Shown: piece by piece, positions 12,478 to 23,408 of the stretch
Position numbering within the stretch: the first letter of the stretch is position 1
How the letters are laid out: the number at the start of each line of letters is the position of its first letter
DNA from: Prinsepia uniflora
Lineage: Eukaryota; Streptophyta; Magnoliopsida; Rosales; Rosaceae
Length of the DNA: 64,000 bases
Assembly: GCA_032719365.1 (NCBI GenBank)
Contig: CM064874.1
Coordinates: 32,598,716 to 32,662,715 of the forward strand
Reading direction: 5' to 3'
Translations under genes and position numbers: made by a program
Notes under the pieces: model-generated
Told to the model about the DNA's origin: nothing
The model's database searches: none
What the model saw: only the letters and a program-made list of their open reading frames with translations

Positions 12478-14459
12478 GTGCCCGATATGTAAGTCAACTG
12501 GGCCTCGAGCCCAATACGCAAACCAATTGGGCCTTGAGCCCGGTACGTAAACCAACTGGGCCTCCGGCCTAATGCCTTGTTAAATCAAATGGAGTTCAGG
12601 TCCGAGAGTTCATAAATCAAATGGGTCTCATGCCCGATTCCATATTTCCAAATCCGAAATCAGTTCAAGAACCAATTGGGCCTCTGGCCCAAAAACGTAA
12701 TTAAATGGACTTCGAGTCCGAGGGTTTCCAAAAAAAATGGGTCTCGAAACCGGGTTTACCTTTTCAAATTCAAAACCATTTCATTAAATTATTTACAAAA
12801 CCATAAGCACGTATAGTCAGTGCAAAACCGTAAACCTCGATTTACGTGCAAGCATGTAAATCGCCTCGAAATGCGTGAAACCATGTAATTCACCAATATC
12901 CAAAATAAATATCATATAAACTTATCCATAAAACATATAAAACATTTATGCATGCATCACAGTTTAGAAATTAAGGTCCACTCACAGACCGTCCTAAGTT
13001 GCCGCCTCGATTTGCGTGTCGTAAGCCTTATAGGGCTAATCGCCGTCATCGGGACTTCCAAACCTATCCAAATCAATCTAGAGGGTTACTAACTACCTTA
13101 TTAACCTCTCATTGAAGCCCCGTAATTTTCTCAAATTTTAACTATTTTTAAACTCGATCCTAAACCTTTGGATGTCCCAAACAATATCGAGACGGTGTCC
13201 GAACGACACGAAACCAGTCCCAAAATGTTCGTTACATCGAATAGATTAAGTCATGTTGAACAATTCTCCAAACTACCCTCCATGCTCCCTCATGTGCCAC
13301 CCGAAGGGGCTGCGCGTGAAAGCCACGATCTTTCTATAGTGTCACCAGCAACCTCCAACAAACCCGGTTTGCCTGGTTCAAACCGAACCGGACCAGTCTG
13401 GACCGGCGTGGCCGGTTCAGTGTCCAATCTCACTCATTTTCGATCCAATCTTTCTCTTCTCAATCCCTAAACATCTGTATACTCATTTCCAATCAACCTA
13501 TGGATTTAAAACACATAAAAGGACCCAGAAACTACCTGTGAAGATCGAACTCACGGCCCCTGTTTTCCTCCTCCTCTGCCTAGGCTTCTCAGCCATCCCT
13601 CGTCCACAAATTTGATCCCAAACGACACATATGACCACTTTAAACATTTACCAATCCTTAGAGCCGATCCAAAACCTTTAAACCCAAATATTCAAGTTTG
13701 AACGTAGGCTTACCTCGCGGGTTCCCGGCCACCGTGCGTGTTGGCCCTCGCCGTTAACGCCACCATCATGCCTTACTCATCATCGCCTCGCATCTCTCAC
13801 ACATTCCCTTTCCCAAACCAAGTCCTACTAATGATTTTTGGAGGGGTTGTAGGCGAGGGGATGGTTGTTCGAGTTTTTGAAGGAAAACAAAGAAGGTGAT
13901 AATCGATGATCAGGTGAGAAGAAGGAAGGAGGGACGATGGAGATAAGAGGGAGAATTTGGGATGAATGGCTGGGATTAAGAGATGAGGGGAGTAGGAATT
14001 ATAAATTAATAAAATAATATTATTTTAATGCCAAAACCCACCAATCAAGAATGAGATCCACAAATTGGGGTTGTGGGCCAATGGGATAAGTGACACTTGC
14101 ACTCATCCATTGGGCAGGAATTAAATATCTGGACCCACCAGGATACAAAAGTAATCCGTCTCGTACTTCGTGCAATAGTTTCCTCGAACTTCCGTGAACC
14201 ATAACTTTTTCGTCCGACGTCCGAGTTCTTCGTCTCGCCTGTCTACGGATTCGTATCGACCCGATCTACGTAACGGTCCTCGGCCCTCGACCCTCGGCCA
14301 TCGGACCTCCCGGGTCAAAAGTCAACATTTTAACCACGACTAGGGGCAAAATGGTCATTTTACACCGTTTGTCCGATTTCGCTCAACTAATCACCGATTA
14401 ACCTTCTAATCCTTGATTAGTCACTAATCTAATTTCGAGATTCGGGACGGGTCGTTACA
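12478..14459 (-). mobile_element. M1 5' LTR, segment 3
   Basis: The start-proximal two thirds of the M1 5' LTR. It begins with the second GTGCC and ends with TGTAACGACCCG (minus strand) at 14459. It holds the hairpin array at 12500-12719 and GTCCACTCACAG near 12981. Its right part pairs with the partial LTR at 1-1104. Confidence 0.87.
12500..12719. repeat. Array of 13-nt mini-hairpins in the M1 LTR
   Basis: Units spaced about 25-45 nt apart: GGGCCTCGAGCCC (12500-12512), GGGCCTTGAGCCC (12529-12541), GGAGTTCAGGTCC (12591-12603), GGGTCTCATGCCC (12623-12635), GGGCCTCTGGCCC (12678-12690) and GGACTTCGAGTCC (12707-12719). Stems are 3-4 bp with loops of 5-7 nt. The change GGGC/GCCC to GGAC/GTCC is compensated on both arms. 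Confidence 0.85.
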
Positions 14460-14568
14460 CCTGCACCGCAGTCTGTCGCGTTGATCAAGGGTTGACCACG
14501 AGTTTTGACCGTCCAAATTCGGTAGTTGACCACCGAAAATGCTCTTGAAGCTTTAATTCCAAATTTTG
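14460..14568 (+). mobile_element. T1 5' LTR fragment (Tat/Athila-like)
   Basis: About 110 bp homologous to 27004-27116 (shared stretch TTGACCACCGAAAAT and CTTTAATT). This is the DNA into which M1 inserted, and probably part of the upstream LTR of the old element T1, whose LTR end reappears at 18535. Assignment to the same copy is inference from order and orientation. Confidence 0.6.
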
Positions 14569-16105
14569 TGTAACACCCCGGAAATTTGAGGAATGTAAAA
14601 TTGTAAAATAATGAATGAAATGACATTTTTACCCTTGTGAATAGTATGGTCAAATTGTTGACTTTTTGATGGGCAGGTCAAACGGACGTTGACCCATGAC
14701 CGTGACGTAGTTCGGGACGTCATGAGTCCATAGACAAGTGGCACGTCCATTTCCGACGATCGGGGAAAAAGTTATGACGTTCGGAAGTCCAAGGGCATTT
14801 TCGTAATTTGGACGAAAGAGGGGAAAATGTTGAATTTTTGATTGACAACTAAATTTCACACGACTCGAGGACCGTTGGGTAGGTCTCGATGCCCTGAGTC
14901 CGTAGACAGGCAGCACGCTGAAAACGAACATCGGACGGTTGAGTTACAGGTCTAGGAAGTGAAGGGCATTTTGGTAATTTTTGAACAGAAGGGCAAAATG
15001 GTAATTTTTGCACGGGTTACTATTTGAAGCCGTGGGAAACAGAGTCTGCACGCCGTGCTTGGTGGTTCTGAGCAAACAAATTGTTTAACCTGTTAGTGGC
15101 TGGACTGAGTGGATTGTTTAATTGTTTTGAGGCAGTGGGATGGGCTGAACCAAGCACCAGGCACGGGCACCCTTGTTTAATGGAATTGAGTCTATTTTGC
15201 AGGAAACAATTCCAGAGTGTAACTGAAAGGATTCCCACGGGTGTTAGGGTCACGGTTCAGTTAACAGAGAGATGGGAATTGAGGGGAGTTCATTTCTGTG
15301 AAGTAAAGTCTGAAAACGGGAAAGAAACCAGAGAACTGGAAATCTGAAAAATTGGAGGGAAAAATAGAGTTTAATTTGTGAGGCTAGTTGGACGAAACCA
15401 AGGACCTAAATAGCTTTCTGGAACCAATTGGAGTTCAACCATATCATCTCTGAGGTGATTCGACCACGGCTTGGCCCGGAACCCAAGTTCCATTTTCGAA
15501 GAAATTTCTGTGTTGTGGACAACGACTTCCGGGTGAGTATTCGTTCAATTGTTTGTGTGTTTTGGTTCGTATTGGTCCTAGAAAGCTTCCTAAGAAGTTA
15601 ATTTGAAAATGGGATTAAAACCAGTGAGAATCGATGGTCGACCCGTTTGGTTGATCACGGGTCGAAGGGTTGTTATAGGACATGTTAAGGTTAATTAATA
15701 ACTCAAAAATTAAATTAAATGGTTAAGGAAGATCTTAGGTTTAAAAACGAAGGAAATCGAGTGGGAATTGGTGGTTAATTGGCCGGGTCGAGTCGCGGGT
15801 TGAGGACCGTTTATCAGTTTAATTGGTGAAGAAGATGACATTGTAGCTACAGTGCCAGGTGCGTGGCTTTCACGCGCAGCCACTTTGGGCGGCGCGTGAG
15901 GGCGCGTGAAGCCTCATCTCCGGTCAGGGTCAACTAGAGTTTTCATCCTTTCAGTATTTTAAACATTTTGAGTTTAATAATCGAGTTAATCGGGGATCGT
16001 TAAGTTGGTCAAAATAGGGCCGGTTGCCTCGGGAAGCGTGTTCGGGCGGTTTTCCCGAGCCAGTTTCAGTTTAAGACTTCTTGGATAAATGTTAAGGACT
16101 TATAG
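14569..16105 (+). mobile_element. Truncated plus-strand LTR (gamma family)
   Basis: Starts TGTAACACCCCGGAAATT at 14569 and shares the LTR modules of the other families: two CATAGACAGG/GTAGACAGG blocks, a GTGCGTG-gcttt-CACGCGC hairpin near 15859, and a G-rich region related to 28740-28800. It stops at 16105 where a minus-strand LTR begins; its own 3' half is missing. No coding sequence is supported; the 88-aa frame at 15081 lies within LTR sequence. Confidence 0.7.
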
Positions 16106-17563
16106 TGTCAGGACCGGTCCCAAATCCCCCGGGATTAATGTGGGACCCTCCTGATCCCGTTTGACATCCCGTCTGACACGAAGTGTCAGACCAGGGAAAA
16201 TTCCATCTCTAGCCCTCGCCGGGGCTATCAGAGTACTTCGGGATCGTAGGAGGAGGGGAGTGATGTCTCGTCTCTGCTACAGCCCGCATCCACTATCAAC
16301 CTAAAGGGCATTAAAACACAAAAACTGTGTGTGGACAAAAATAAAAATTTTTGTTTAAAAACACTTTAGCATAAAGACATTTATACCCTTCACCAAAAGC
16401 ATATGCATGCATTCTAAAACCATTTATTAAAACGTTCATAAAACTATTTGTCAAACATCTCAAAATCTTTCAAGGGTTCATGCTCGGCCCCATAAACCGT
16501 CATGACCCATAAATCCAATTGGGTCCTCGACCCGAAATCACAACTCAAAAACCCGTAAATCCATACATGTGGTAACTCAGCCCAAATCAAAGTACTTGGG
16601 TCTCAGCCCAAAACCATACTCAGTGAAATACCAAAACAACGAATACGGGGCCTCGCCCCAAATCACTTTTCGAATCATAAAACATGGAACACGGGGTCTC
16701 CGCCCCCAAATCACTTTCATAAAACCTCATACGTACGCATACGTACAACCCATCCGCGGCTCTTCTGAGAAGATGCCAACTCGGGGTACACAGCCCCTAG
16801 GGAACACATCCCCGATATAGTCACAATATCGAATCTCTAAACTAGTGTGCACACTACTTGGGGTCTCACTCCTAGTCTTCTCTCAGGAATCTCCATCTGG
16901 GAGGCTCAATCACTGGATCTAGACCGAGCTCTCTCTGTGGATCCAGTCCACACATCTCTCCGAAATCTGGTCTGGGACAACATCAATATAAGTAACCACC
17001 ACTCCTGGAACGGGAACCCTATGGGGATACCCACTCTGGTCTGTGGATCGTGACTCTCCAGGTCAATGCTAGAGGAGACCATATAAACATATGGAGGGTT
17101 CATTCATTTCAATTATTTTCTTTCTTTCTCAAATCACTTTTCAACTGGGTCTCATACCCGATTCATCTCAATAGGATTCCTTGAATCCGATTCAAATCAG
17201 TTTCACAGGCCTCGGCCTAAATCCTCAGTTCAATAGGGTCTCAAGCCCGCATACTCATTTCATAAACTGAACTGGGACTCAAGCCCGATGTTACATTCAA
17301 TAAGGCCTCAAGCCCGATATCACGACTCACTCGGCCTCAAGCCCGAACCGTAAAGCAACGGGAGCCCGATTTCACAACTAACGAGGCCTTAAGCCCGATA
17401 TCTCAACCAAATGGGTCTCAGGCGTGATATCATAAATCAACGGGGCATTAAACCCAATAGTACCACTAACTGGGCCTCAAACCCAAATCGTAAACCAACT
17501 GGGGCCCCGACTCGATCGTATAACACAAATGGACCCTCGGTCCGATTCCTCGTCAATTCAAAT
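16106..17563 (-). mobile_element. Truncated minus-strand LTR (delta family), part 1
   Basis: Begins TGTCAGGACCGGTCCC at 16106, carries the terminal hairpin GTCTGACAC / GTGTCAGAC (16171-16191), and contains a long run of GGGTCTCATACCC and GGGACTCAAGCCC-type mini-hairpins (17140-17560). It is closely related to the LTRs at 29137 and 44617. It is interrupted by the Cassandra-type insertion at 17564. Confidence 0.78.
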
Positions 17564-17885
17564 TGTAAGACCCGTGTCCTGGAGTGAACGGTGAACGATC
17601 CCACATTCCTGCGAGGGGGGAATGGTCTGGGAAGGGAATGGTGGTGTGCCTTAAAGGTGTAGGCACACACCTATCTAGCATGAGGCCTTTTGGGAGCTCA
17701 GTGGCTTTGGGGGGGATTGGAACCCCAAAGTTAAGCGAGTTGAGGCTGGTGCAATTCCAGATGGGTGACCCCCTGAGAAGTTGCACCGTGAGCTCCCGAA
17801 AACAAAACCGTGAGGGCGAGGCCCAAAGCGGACAATATCGTGCTAGATGAATCGGGACCTGACAGAAGAGGGCCGGGTCCTGACA
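17564..17885 (+). mobile_element. Cassandra-type TRIM solo LTR with 5S rRNA-like domain (TSD CAAAT)
   Basis: A 322-bp insertion with TG...CA ends (TGTAAGACCCGTGTCC ... GGGTCCTGACA), flanked by CAAAT on both sides (17559-17563 and 17886-17890). Inside, on the plus strand, AAAGTTAAGCG (17727-17737) and AGATGGGTGACC ... CCTGAGAAGT (17759-17780) match the box A and box C regions of the plant 5S rRNA internal promoter in the right order and near-normal spacing. LTRs of 240-350 bp carrying 5S sequence define the Cassandra terminal-repeat retrotransposons in miniature. Only one LTR is present, so this is a solo LTR. It encodes nothing and is not a functional 5S gene by itself. Confidence 0.9.
17680..17790 (+). 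ncRNA. 5S rRNA-derived domain of the Cassandra LTR
   Basis: The 3' half resembles plant 5S rRNA best (AGTTAAGCG, then GATGGGTGACC and GAGAAGT); the 5' third is poorly conserved. In Cassandra elements this domain keeps RNA polymerase III promoter boxes. Whether this copy is transcribed cannot be judged from sequence. Confidence 0.75.
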
Positions 17886-18534
17886 CAAATGGACTCCAAG
17901 TCCGAGATTTGTAAATCAAAGAGGGTCTCTGATTTCATATTTCCAAATCCAAAATCCGTTTAATAAACCCTCGTTGAAAACATGGTACGCAAATGTACGA
18001 CATAAAGCCGAAAACCTCGAAATACGTGCAATTATGTCGATCCTAAGCTACCACAAACAAATGCACTCATGGAATCACAAAACATATATTAAAACAATTA
18101 TAAAACATTTATACATGCATAGAATTCGAAAAAAAGGTCCACTCACAGACCGTCTGAAGCTGCGCCTCGATACGCCTGCCATAATCGTCTCCCGGGTCAA
18201 TCGTCACCTCAGGGATTCCCGAACCTGTCCAAATTCATTTACAAGGTTACTAATAGCCTCATTAACCTCTCATTGAAGTCCCATAATTTTCCCGATTTTC
18301 TAACTATTTTTAAAACCGAACCTAAACCTTCGGACAGCTTGAACTATATCGAAACGATGTCTGATTGACACGAAACCAGTCCCAAAAATGTTCGTTACAT
18401 CGAATAGATGATTTCACATGTTGGAACCACCCCCAAAGGAGGGCTCACACGCCCGTACGCGTTCCAAGAAGGGCCTGCACGTGGGTCTCATGCGCCAGAA
18501 TAGTTTTCTTCTTCCTTGGTCGAACCGTCCAGTT
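17886..18534 (-). mobile_element. Truncated minus-strand LTR (delta family), part 2
   Basis: Continuation of the LTR begun at 16106, after the second CAAAT. It holds GGACTCCAAGTCC (17891-17903), GTCCACTCACAG (about 18136) and the conserved GTTCGTTACATCGAATAGA block near 18390. It breaks off at about 18534, where Tat/Athila-like sequence starts without a recognisable LTR end, so the start half was deleted. Confidence 0.75.
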
Positions 18535-18713
18535 CTCCTTAATTAGTTCACTAAAGTCAATTGAACCAAAACGGATTGGACATTGTTGAGCAAGTCTCTA
18601 TGGGATCGACCTTTGCTTGCATCTTTACTATCATACGTCTTGTGCGCTTGTAAATTTATTACAAATAGAGGTTTTTCCTATTACATCTACTGTGGTTGGT
18701 AAAATATCTATCA
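18535..18713 (+). mobile_element. T1 5' LTR end (Tat/Athila-like)
   Basis: These 179 bp match 50725-50901 with roughly 7% differences by eye and end in TATCA. The following AGTTTTTGG is the usual start of the primer-site region in Tat/Athila-type plant elements, although the site itself is degenerate here. This fixes T1 on the plus strand. Confidence 0.7.
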
Positions 18714-18845
18714 AGTTTTTGGTTTCCTTTTTATTACGTGTCTAAGTAGCAAGGAGCCGTGGAATGCTAATTACTATCCTCGAGGTTGGGCCTACGAGCC
18801 CTATGCACACATTCGTTCGGTTCCAAGTAATCAAGGGGGATGGGC
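18714..18845 (+). mobile_element. T1 internal region, part 1
   Basis: Non-coding leader of the Tat/Athila-like element after its LTR, interrupted at 18846 by a solo LTR with duplication TGGGC (18841-18845). No reading frame is supported. Confidence 0.6.
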
Positions 18846-21325
18846 TGACAGGACCCGTCCCAACTGGACGTCGATAACCGTGCCCGGTCCTGCTCCCGTC
18901 TGACAAGTCAACTGAAGTCCCGAAACGATCCTTCAGTACTTATCAGACAAGGGATAACTGCGTTGATTTCCGCTCATGCCTCCGCCTCGTGATCAGCCCC
19001 GAACGTTGTGCCACGGCCTGGAGGGTCATCAAAACAGAAAAGTGTGAGTGGACAAAAATATATTCGTTAAAACACATTTTAAAGGACATCATTTACCCTC
19101 CAGTTTATCAAACCATGCATGCATAGGGAAAAACACATGAATCATTTAAATCATTTTATAAAATCAGTTCTCCGTATAATAAAGCATATAACTCGGGAAT
19201 TACACATCCGAGGATCCTCTGGGAATTACACATCCAGAGTCGTCATCCAATGCTGGGAATTACACATCCAGCCTCACCGGGAATTACACATCCGGAGTCC
19301 CTCTAGGAATTACGCATCTGGGGCATCAAACATCAATACACAATCAAAAACATCATTCCAAATCAAGTATCAAAACCATGTCAAAACCATTATCACGGGG
19401 CCACATGCCCAAATCTCATTTCTCGCCAATCCGTAAAATCGTTAAATAATTAAATACACGCAAATCCGTAAAATCATATCCGAAAACATCACAAATCCAT
19501 TAAATCACTTTCCCAACTCATAATCCAAGCCAAAACCAATCACAAATCCCGGGCCTTCGCCCAAAACAGTCATTTCTCATTTTCTCGAAAAACGTGTCCG
19601 AAGCACCGATTAAAATAATCATTAAATCTCAAAATAATCATTTCAAATCATTGCAATTCAAATCATGCCATAAATCATATAAAACATTTAACTATGCATG
19701 CATATCAATTTATAAAACAAACGTCCACTCACACACCGTCCGACTGCTCGTTTCCCGCGCTGCACGCGTTTTCGTAATTTCCGACACTTGCCAGGAATCC
19801 CGAATCCTGTCCAAAATCATTATTCAGGGTCACTAAGGACCTATTTATCATCATATTAATTTATCATAATTTTTCGGGAATTTAATATTAATTTAATACG
19901 TAACTTAAACCTTCGGACCCTCGAAACATTATCGAGATGGCGTCCGATCGACTCGCAACCAAAACCAAATATGTTCGTTACATTAAATAGGACAAGTTTC
20001 ATGTTGACCGTACCTCGAAATTCCCACTCACGCGCCCCCACGCGCCGCCGCAAATGGCTGCGCGTGAAAGTCACGCGCCGTGAACAGTCGTCGTCCCAAC
20101 CCGAATGACTGGTAAACGAGTCTGGTTAGCCCGCGATGCAACCCGACTGGCTTTCTGCCAATTCGACATCATTTCCGTCAATTCAATCATCTATCAGTAT
20201 CGTTAGGGTCTTAATTTAGGTTCTGTGAAATCAAGAACATCAAACCTCACCTGAATCCCTACGATTCACGGTTGAACATCGAAGCATCTCCGGTTGCTGT
20301 TCATCATCCAATCTTTATCAATTCTCCATGTTTTCCTTCAATTTATGCATCAGGAAGCATCGTGGAGTCCTAATAAACATATTCCCCTGATCAATTTCAC
20401 AGTTCCATGGCCTCAATTCCACGACCCAAGCTCGAACATTCGAAGTTGTCCCCCTCTCTGTTCTATGACCAAACGACCCCAATTCCTTTCATTTTTAATC
20501 TGGTTCGACTCGTTTCACTCCCAGGGAGCTAAAGGAATCATCAATTTCATTCAAAAACAGCTAGGAAATCGAAATCGATTTTGAGGCCCTTTAATGGTTT
20601 TTCGGGTTTCCTTCTCGGGTTTACAACTCGGTTTTCTTCAATTTTCCCTTCAATTCTACTCGTTTTTCTCTCTGATTTTCTCTTCCCATCTCAGGTACTA
20701 TCTATTTGTCCCCCTTACCGATCAATTTGATCAAAGCAAATACAAAGGAAAAATGGGCGGTTTTTGTTTATTCGTATTAGGCTTTCAAGCCACTAACCCC
20801 TCACACAAGATGACAAGTGTCATCACCTAGCCAATCCACGCCCAAATTAATTGACTCAGCTAACTTAATCAGCACAATTATCCCAGCTGCAGAAAATTAC
20901 CATTTTACCCCTACTTGGAAAAATTACCAAAATGCCCCTCATAGTTCTAGACCCATAAGTTTCTCGTTCGGACTCCGATTGACGCATGCCTCCTGTCTAT
21001 GGATTCAGTGTCCCGAGACCTACCCAACGGTCTTCCTGGAAAGTCCAAACACTGTCCCGATCAAAAAGTCCACTTTCGGCCCTTGTGACCAATTTACCAA
21101 ATTACCCTCCAACTTCCGAACGTCATAATTTTCTCCTCGAATGTCGGAATTGGGTGTGCCACTTGTCTATGAACTCGTGACGTCCTGCACTACGTCTCGG
21201 TCATCGGTCAAAGTTTGTTTGACCGCTCGAATAAAAAGTCAACTGTTCGCCCAATTCCAGGGGCAAAATCGTCATTTCCCTCAAATTTTTCAGATTTTCT
21301 TGTTTCGAATTTCCGGGGCGTCACA
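18846..21325 (-). mobile_element. Solo LTR inside T1 (epsilon family, TSD TGGGC)
   Basis: A 2,480-bp minus-strand LTR running from TGACAGGACCCGTCCC to GGGGCGTCACA, with a perfect duplication TGGGC (18841-18845 and 21326-21330). It carries the hairpin array at 19192-19321, TGTGAGTGGAC near 19042 and GTCCACTCACA near 19722, the GCGCGTG-aaagt-CACGCGC hairpin (20060-20078), and two GACAGG-type modules near its start. The small frames inside are not genes. Confidence 0.93.
19192..19321. repeat. Constant-loop, variable-stem hairpin array
   Basis: Five tandem units share the core GGAATTACACATCC but have different matched arms. The arms are CTCGG/CCGAG (19192-19212), CTCTGG/CCAGAG (19217-19239), GCTGG/CCAGC (19252-19272), CCGG/CCGG (19277-19295) and CTAG/CTGG with a wobble pair (19303-19321, core changed to ACGCAT). 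Conserved loop with covarying stems is the signature of a selected structure. Confidence 0.92.
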
Positions 21326-22939
21326 TGGGCATACCCCTAAGATTGCCCCTTTGAGACATTAAGCTCCACCCAAGGCTCAAGGCCAAGGCCCAAGGAGCCC
21401 AAGGCCCCTCCATGGCCCCCCAACCTCGACCTTCATCCTTACCTATCTATGGGGATCATGCATTTTTTACTTACATTCAAATCATTATTGTACTTGTTCC
21501 TGAAATGGTAAGGTATAGGAAGTGGATTCAAGCCTGTAAAACTAATCATTTACTTTCTGTTGCAGGCAAGCTACCACTAAAGGAGGGGCAAGTTTGGAGT
21601 TCCTCAAGTGCCCATTGGTTCACACGCTCCTAGGGTGCTCACCTAGCCCTGGTTTGTTCCCTTTTCTTTGTGAACGTTTTTCACTTGTATACCTCCCTTA
21701 ATTTAATGTTGTTTGTCTTTCTTTTCTGCTTGTAACATCGAGGACAATGTCTCATTTAGGTTTGGGGGTATGGATCTTAAAAACTGCATGTTTTGTGATG
21801 AACAAACTTGGTTTATGTTTTTCATTGCTTGCTGTTTTTCAGTTTCTGTTTAGATTAGCTTGCTGTTTTTTGTTTTCTGTTTTGTTTTGTTTTTTTTTTG
21901 TGTGATGCTAGTTTTTATGCCTAAACAAGTTAATATGAATGTATAGAACATGATAATTGCTTGCACTTACTAAGAATCATTGCCATTTCCATTGAACTCA
22001 ATCTTGCGCTTCACGATACCATAATAAAGTGATCAAGCAACCAAAGAAATTGAATTTGAGCATACTTAGAGAATTAGTGGAGACTACCATTGTGAGATCT
22101 TTGAGCTTAATTGCCTTTCTTTCTGAGTGATCTACTTGTTTCTACTCTTAAACACTCATCAATTTGTTCTTAATTGCATGATCTCATTTTAATTGCATTG
22201 ATGTTTAAAGAACCATATCTTTTGGATGCTCTTGATTTAATGTGTAATTGTTTATGAGATGTGATATAGGCTATGTTTGTTTTAGCTCCTAAAGGCGCTT
22301 CTTTTCCCCGTCCCAATTGCATGCTCCTTAAGCCCCTTTGAAGCTAAACACTTACCCATTTTGTTCTTCACCTACAATATGACCTAACCAAGTTTTGAAC
22401 CTATTATAATGGTCATACCCTATAATCTAAGCTTGTGTCAATGTTGCATCAAATGAGATTCATGGTGAGGAGGAAATATATTGTTGTTTTGTGCTACTTA
22501 TACTCATGTGATTGAAGTATGCTTGAATGGAAAAGATCGTACGTTTAGTTGTAAAATGAGGAAGTTATTGCATGATATTGGCTCAGCTCATATAAACACA
22601 AATAAAGTTCATCAAGTTCAAAAGAAAAGAAAAAGAGGAAGGGCGATTTTCAATTGAGAAAAAAAACGAAATTTGAGATTAGTACAGGAAAAGAAAAAAA
22701 AGTTATGAAAACTATGAACTTTGAGTTGAGTCAAGTGAGCCAAGTAACTCAAATTAGAGCAATGTAGTGAGCTTAAGCATGGTTTCATCTAGTACTCAAG
22801 GTCCAAGTCATGACTTCTCATGCCTTGATGCAGTTTAGGTTCTTTAAATTCTAACCTTCCTTTCTAAACCCAAGTTCATGACTTCTCATGCCTTGATGAC
22901 TTCTCATGCCTTGATCGTACGTTTACTTCTCATGCCTTG
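21326..22939 (+). mobile_element. T1 internal region, part 2 (non-coding)
   Basis: AT-rich DNA resuming with the second TGGGC. The phrase AACATCGAGGACAATGTCTC followed by TTTGGGGGTATGG (about 21735-21775) resembles the purine-rich region downstream of pol in Tat/Athila-type elements, but no gag or pol domain is present. A short direct repeat (core CTTCTCATGCCTTGAT) recurs at 22815-22940. The right border with P0 is approximate. Confidence 0.6.
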
Positions 22940-23408
22940 CGAATTGAGATCATGTGGTTGATCTTGCGCTACATCGAGAGTGATGTAGTACGTGGTATTG
23001 TCACGGATAGACAGATGGTTGGGGCTTTACTAGGGTGGTAAAGTTTTGTGATGACAGTTTGACTGGTGGTGTCAGCGTGGACTGACAAATGAGATTTGGT
23101 GACTCCCAACGGGAGCAAATGTAAGGATTTATTGGCAATGGAAGGGAACCGTCTAGCTGAAGGAGTCAGCTAAATGGTTAAGCGATTTTATCGCGAATCA
23201 GGTGATTATGTCCACTCGAGGTGGTCGAGTGTTGTTGATTGTGACGTATGACTGTGATGGTATGTCTGGGTACAAACGAGGCTGGTGTTGTCCCAGTATG
23301 TGGGTGTACAAGTGTACACAGATGTGTGGTCGAATTGTTTTCCACAAGGTGGTTGTGGAATAAGATTGTTGGTAATTTCGAGGACGAAATTCTTTAAGGA
23401 GGGAAGGT
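22940..23408 (+). mobile_element. P0 internal region, 3' remnant with polypurine tract
   Basis: Last 470 bp of a plus-strand LARD-like internal region, homologous to the right end of the P1 internal region (e.g. GAGATTTGGTGACTCCC). It ends with AATTTCG-AGGA-CGAAATT (23374-23391) and purine tract CTTTAAGGAGGGAAGGT (23392-23408) against the LTR. The rest of P0, including its 5' LTR, is deleted. Confidence 0.8.

Noticed and set aside
17727..17781. Genuine 5S rRNA gene
   Set aside because: Only the promoter-box half matches, and it sits inside a 322-bp insertion with TG...CA ends and a target duplication, so it is a Cassandra-type LTR.
19192..19321. CRISPR-like array of repeats and spacers
   Set aside because: Five short units in a plant LTR with variable matched arms and no spacers of uniform length or cas genes; better explained as covarying hairpins.
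22620..22720. Purine-rich AAGAAAAGAAAAAG stretch as a polypurine tract
   Set aside because: No LTR start follows; it is simple AT-rich low-complexity sequence in T1.
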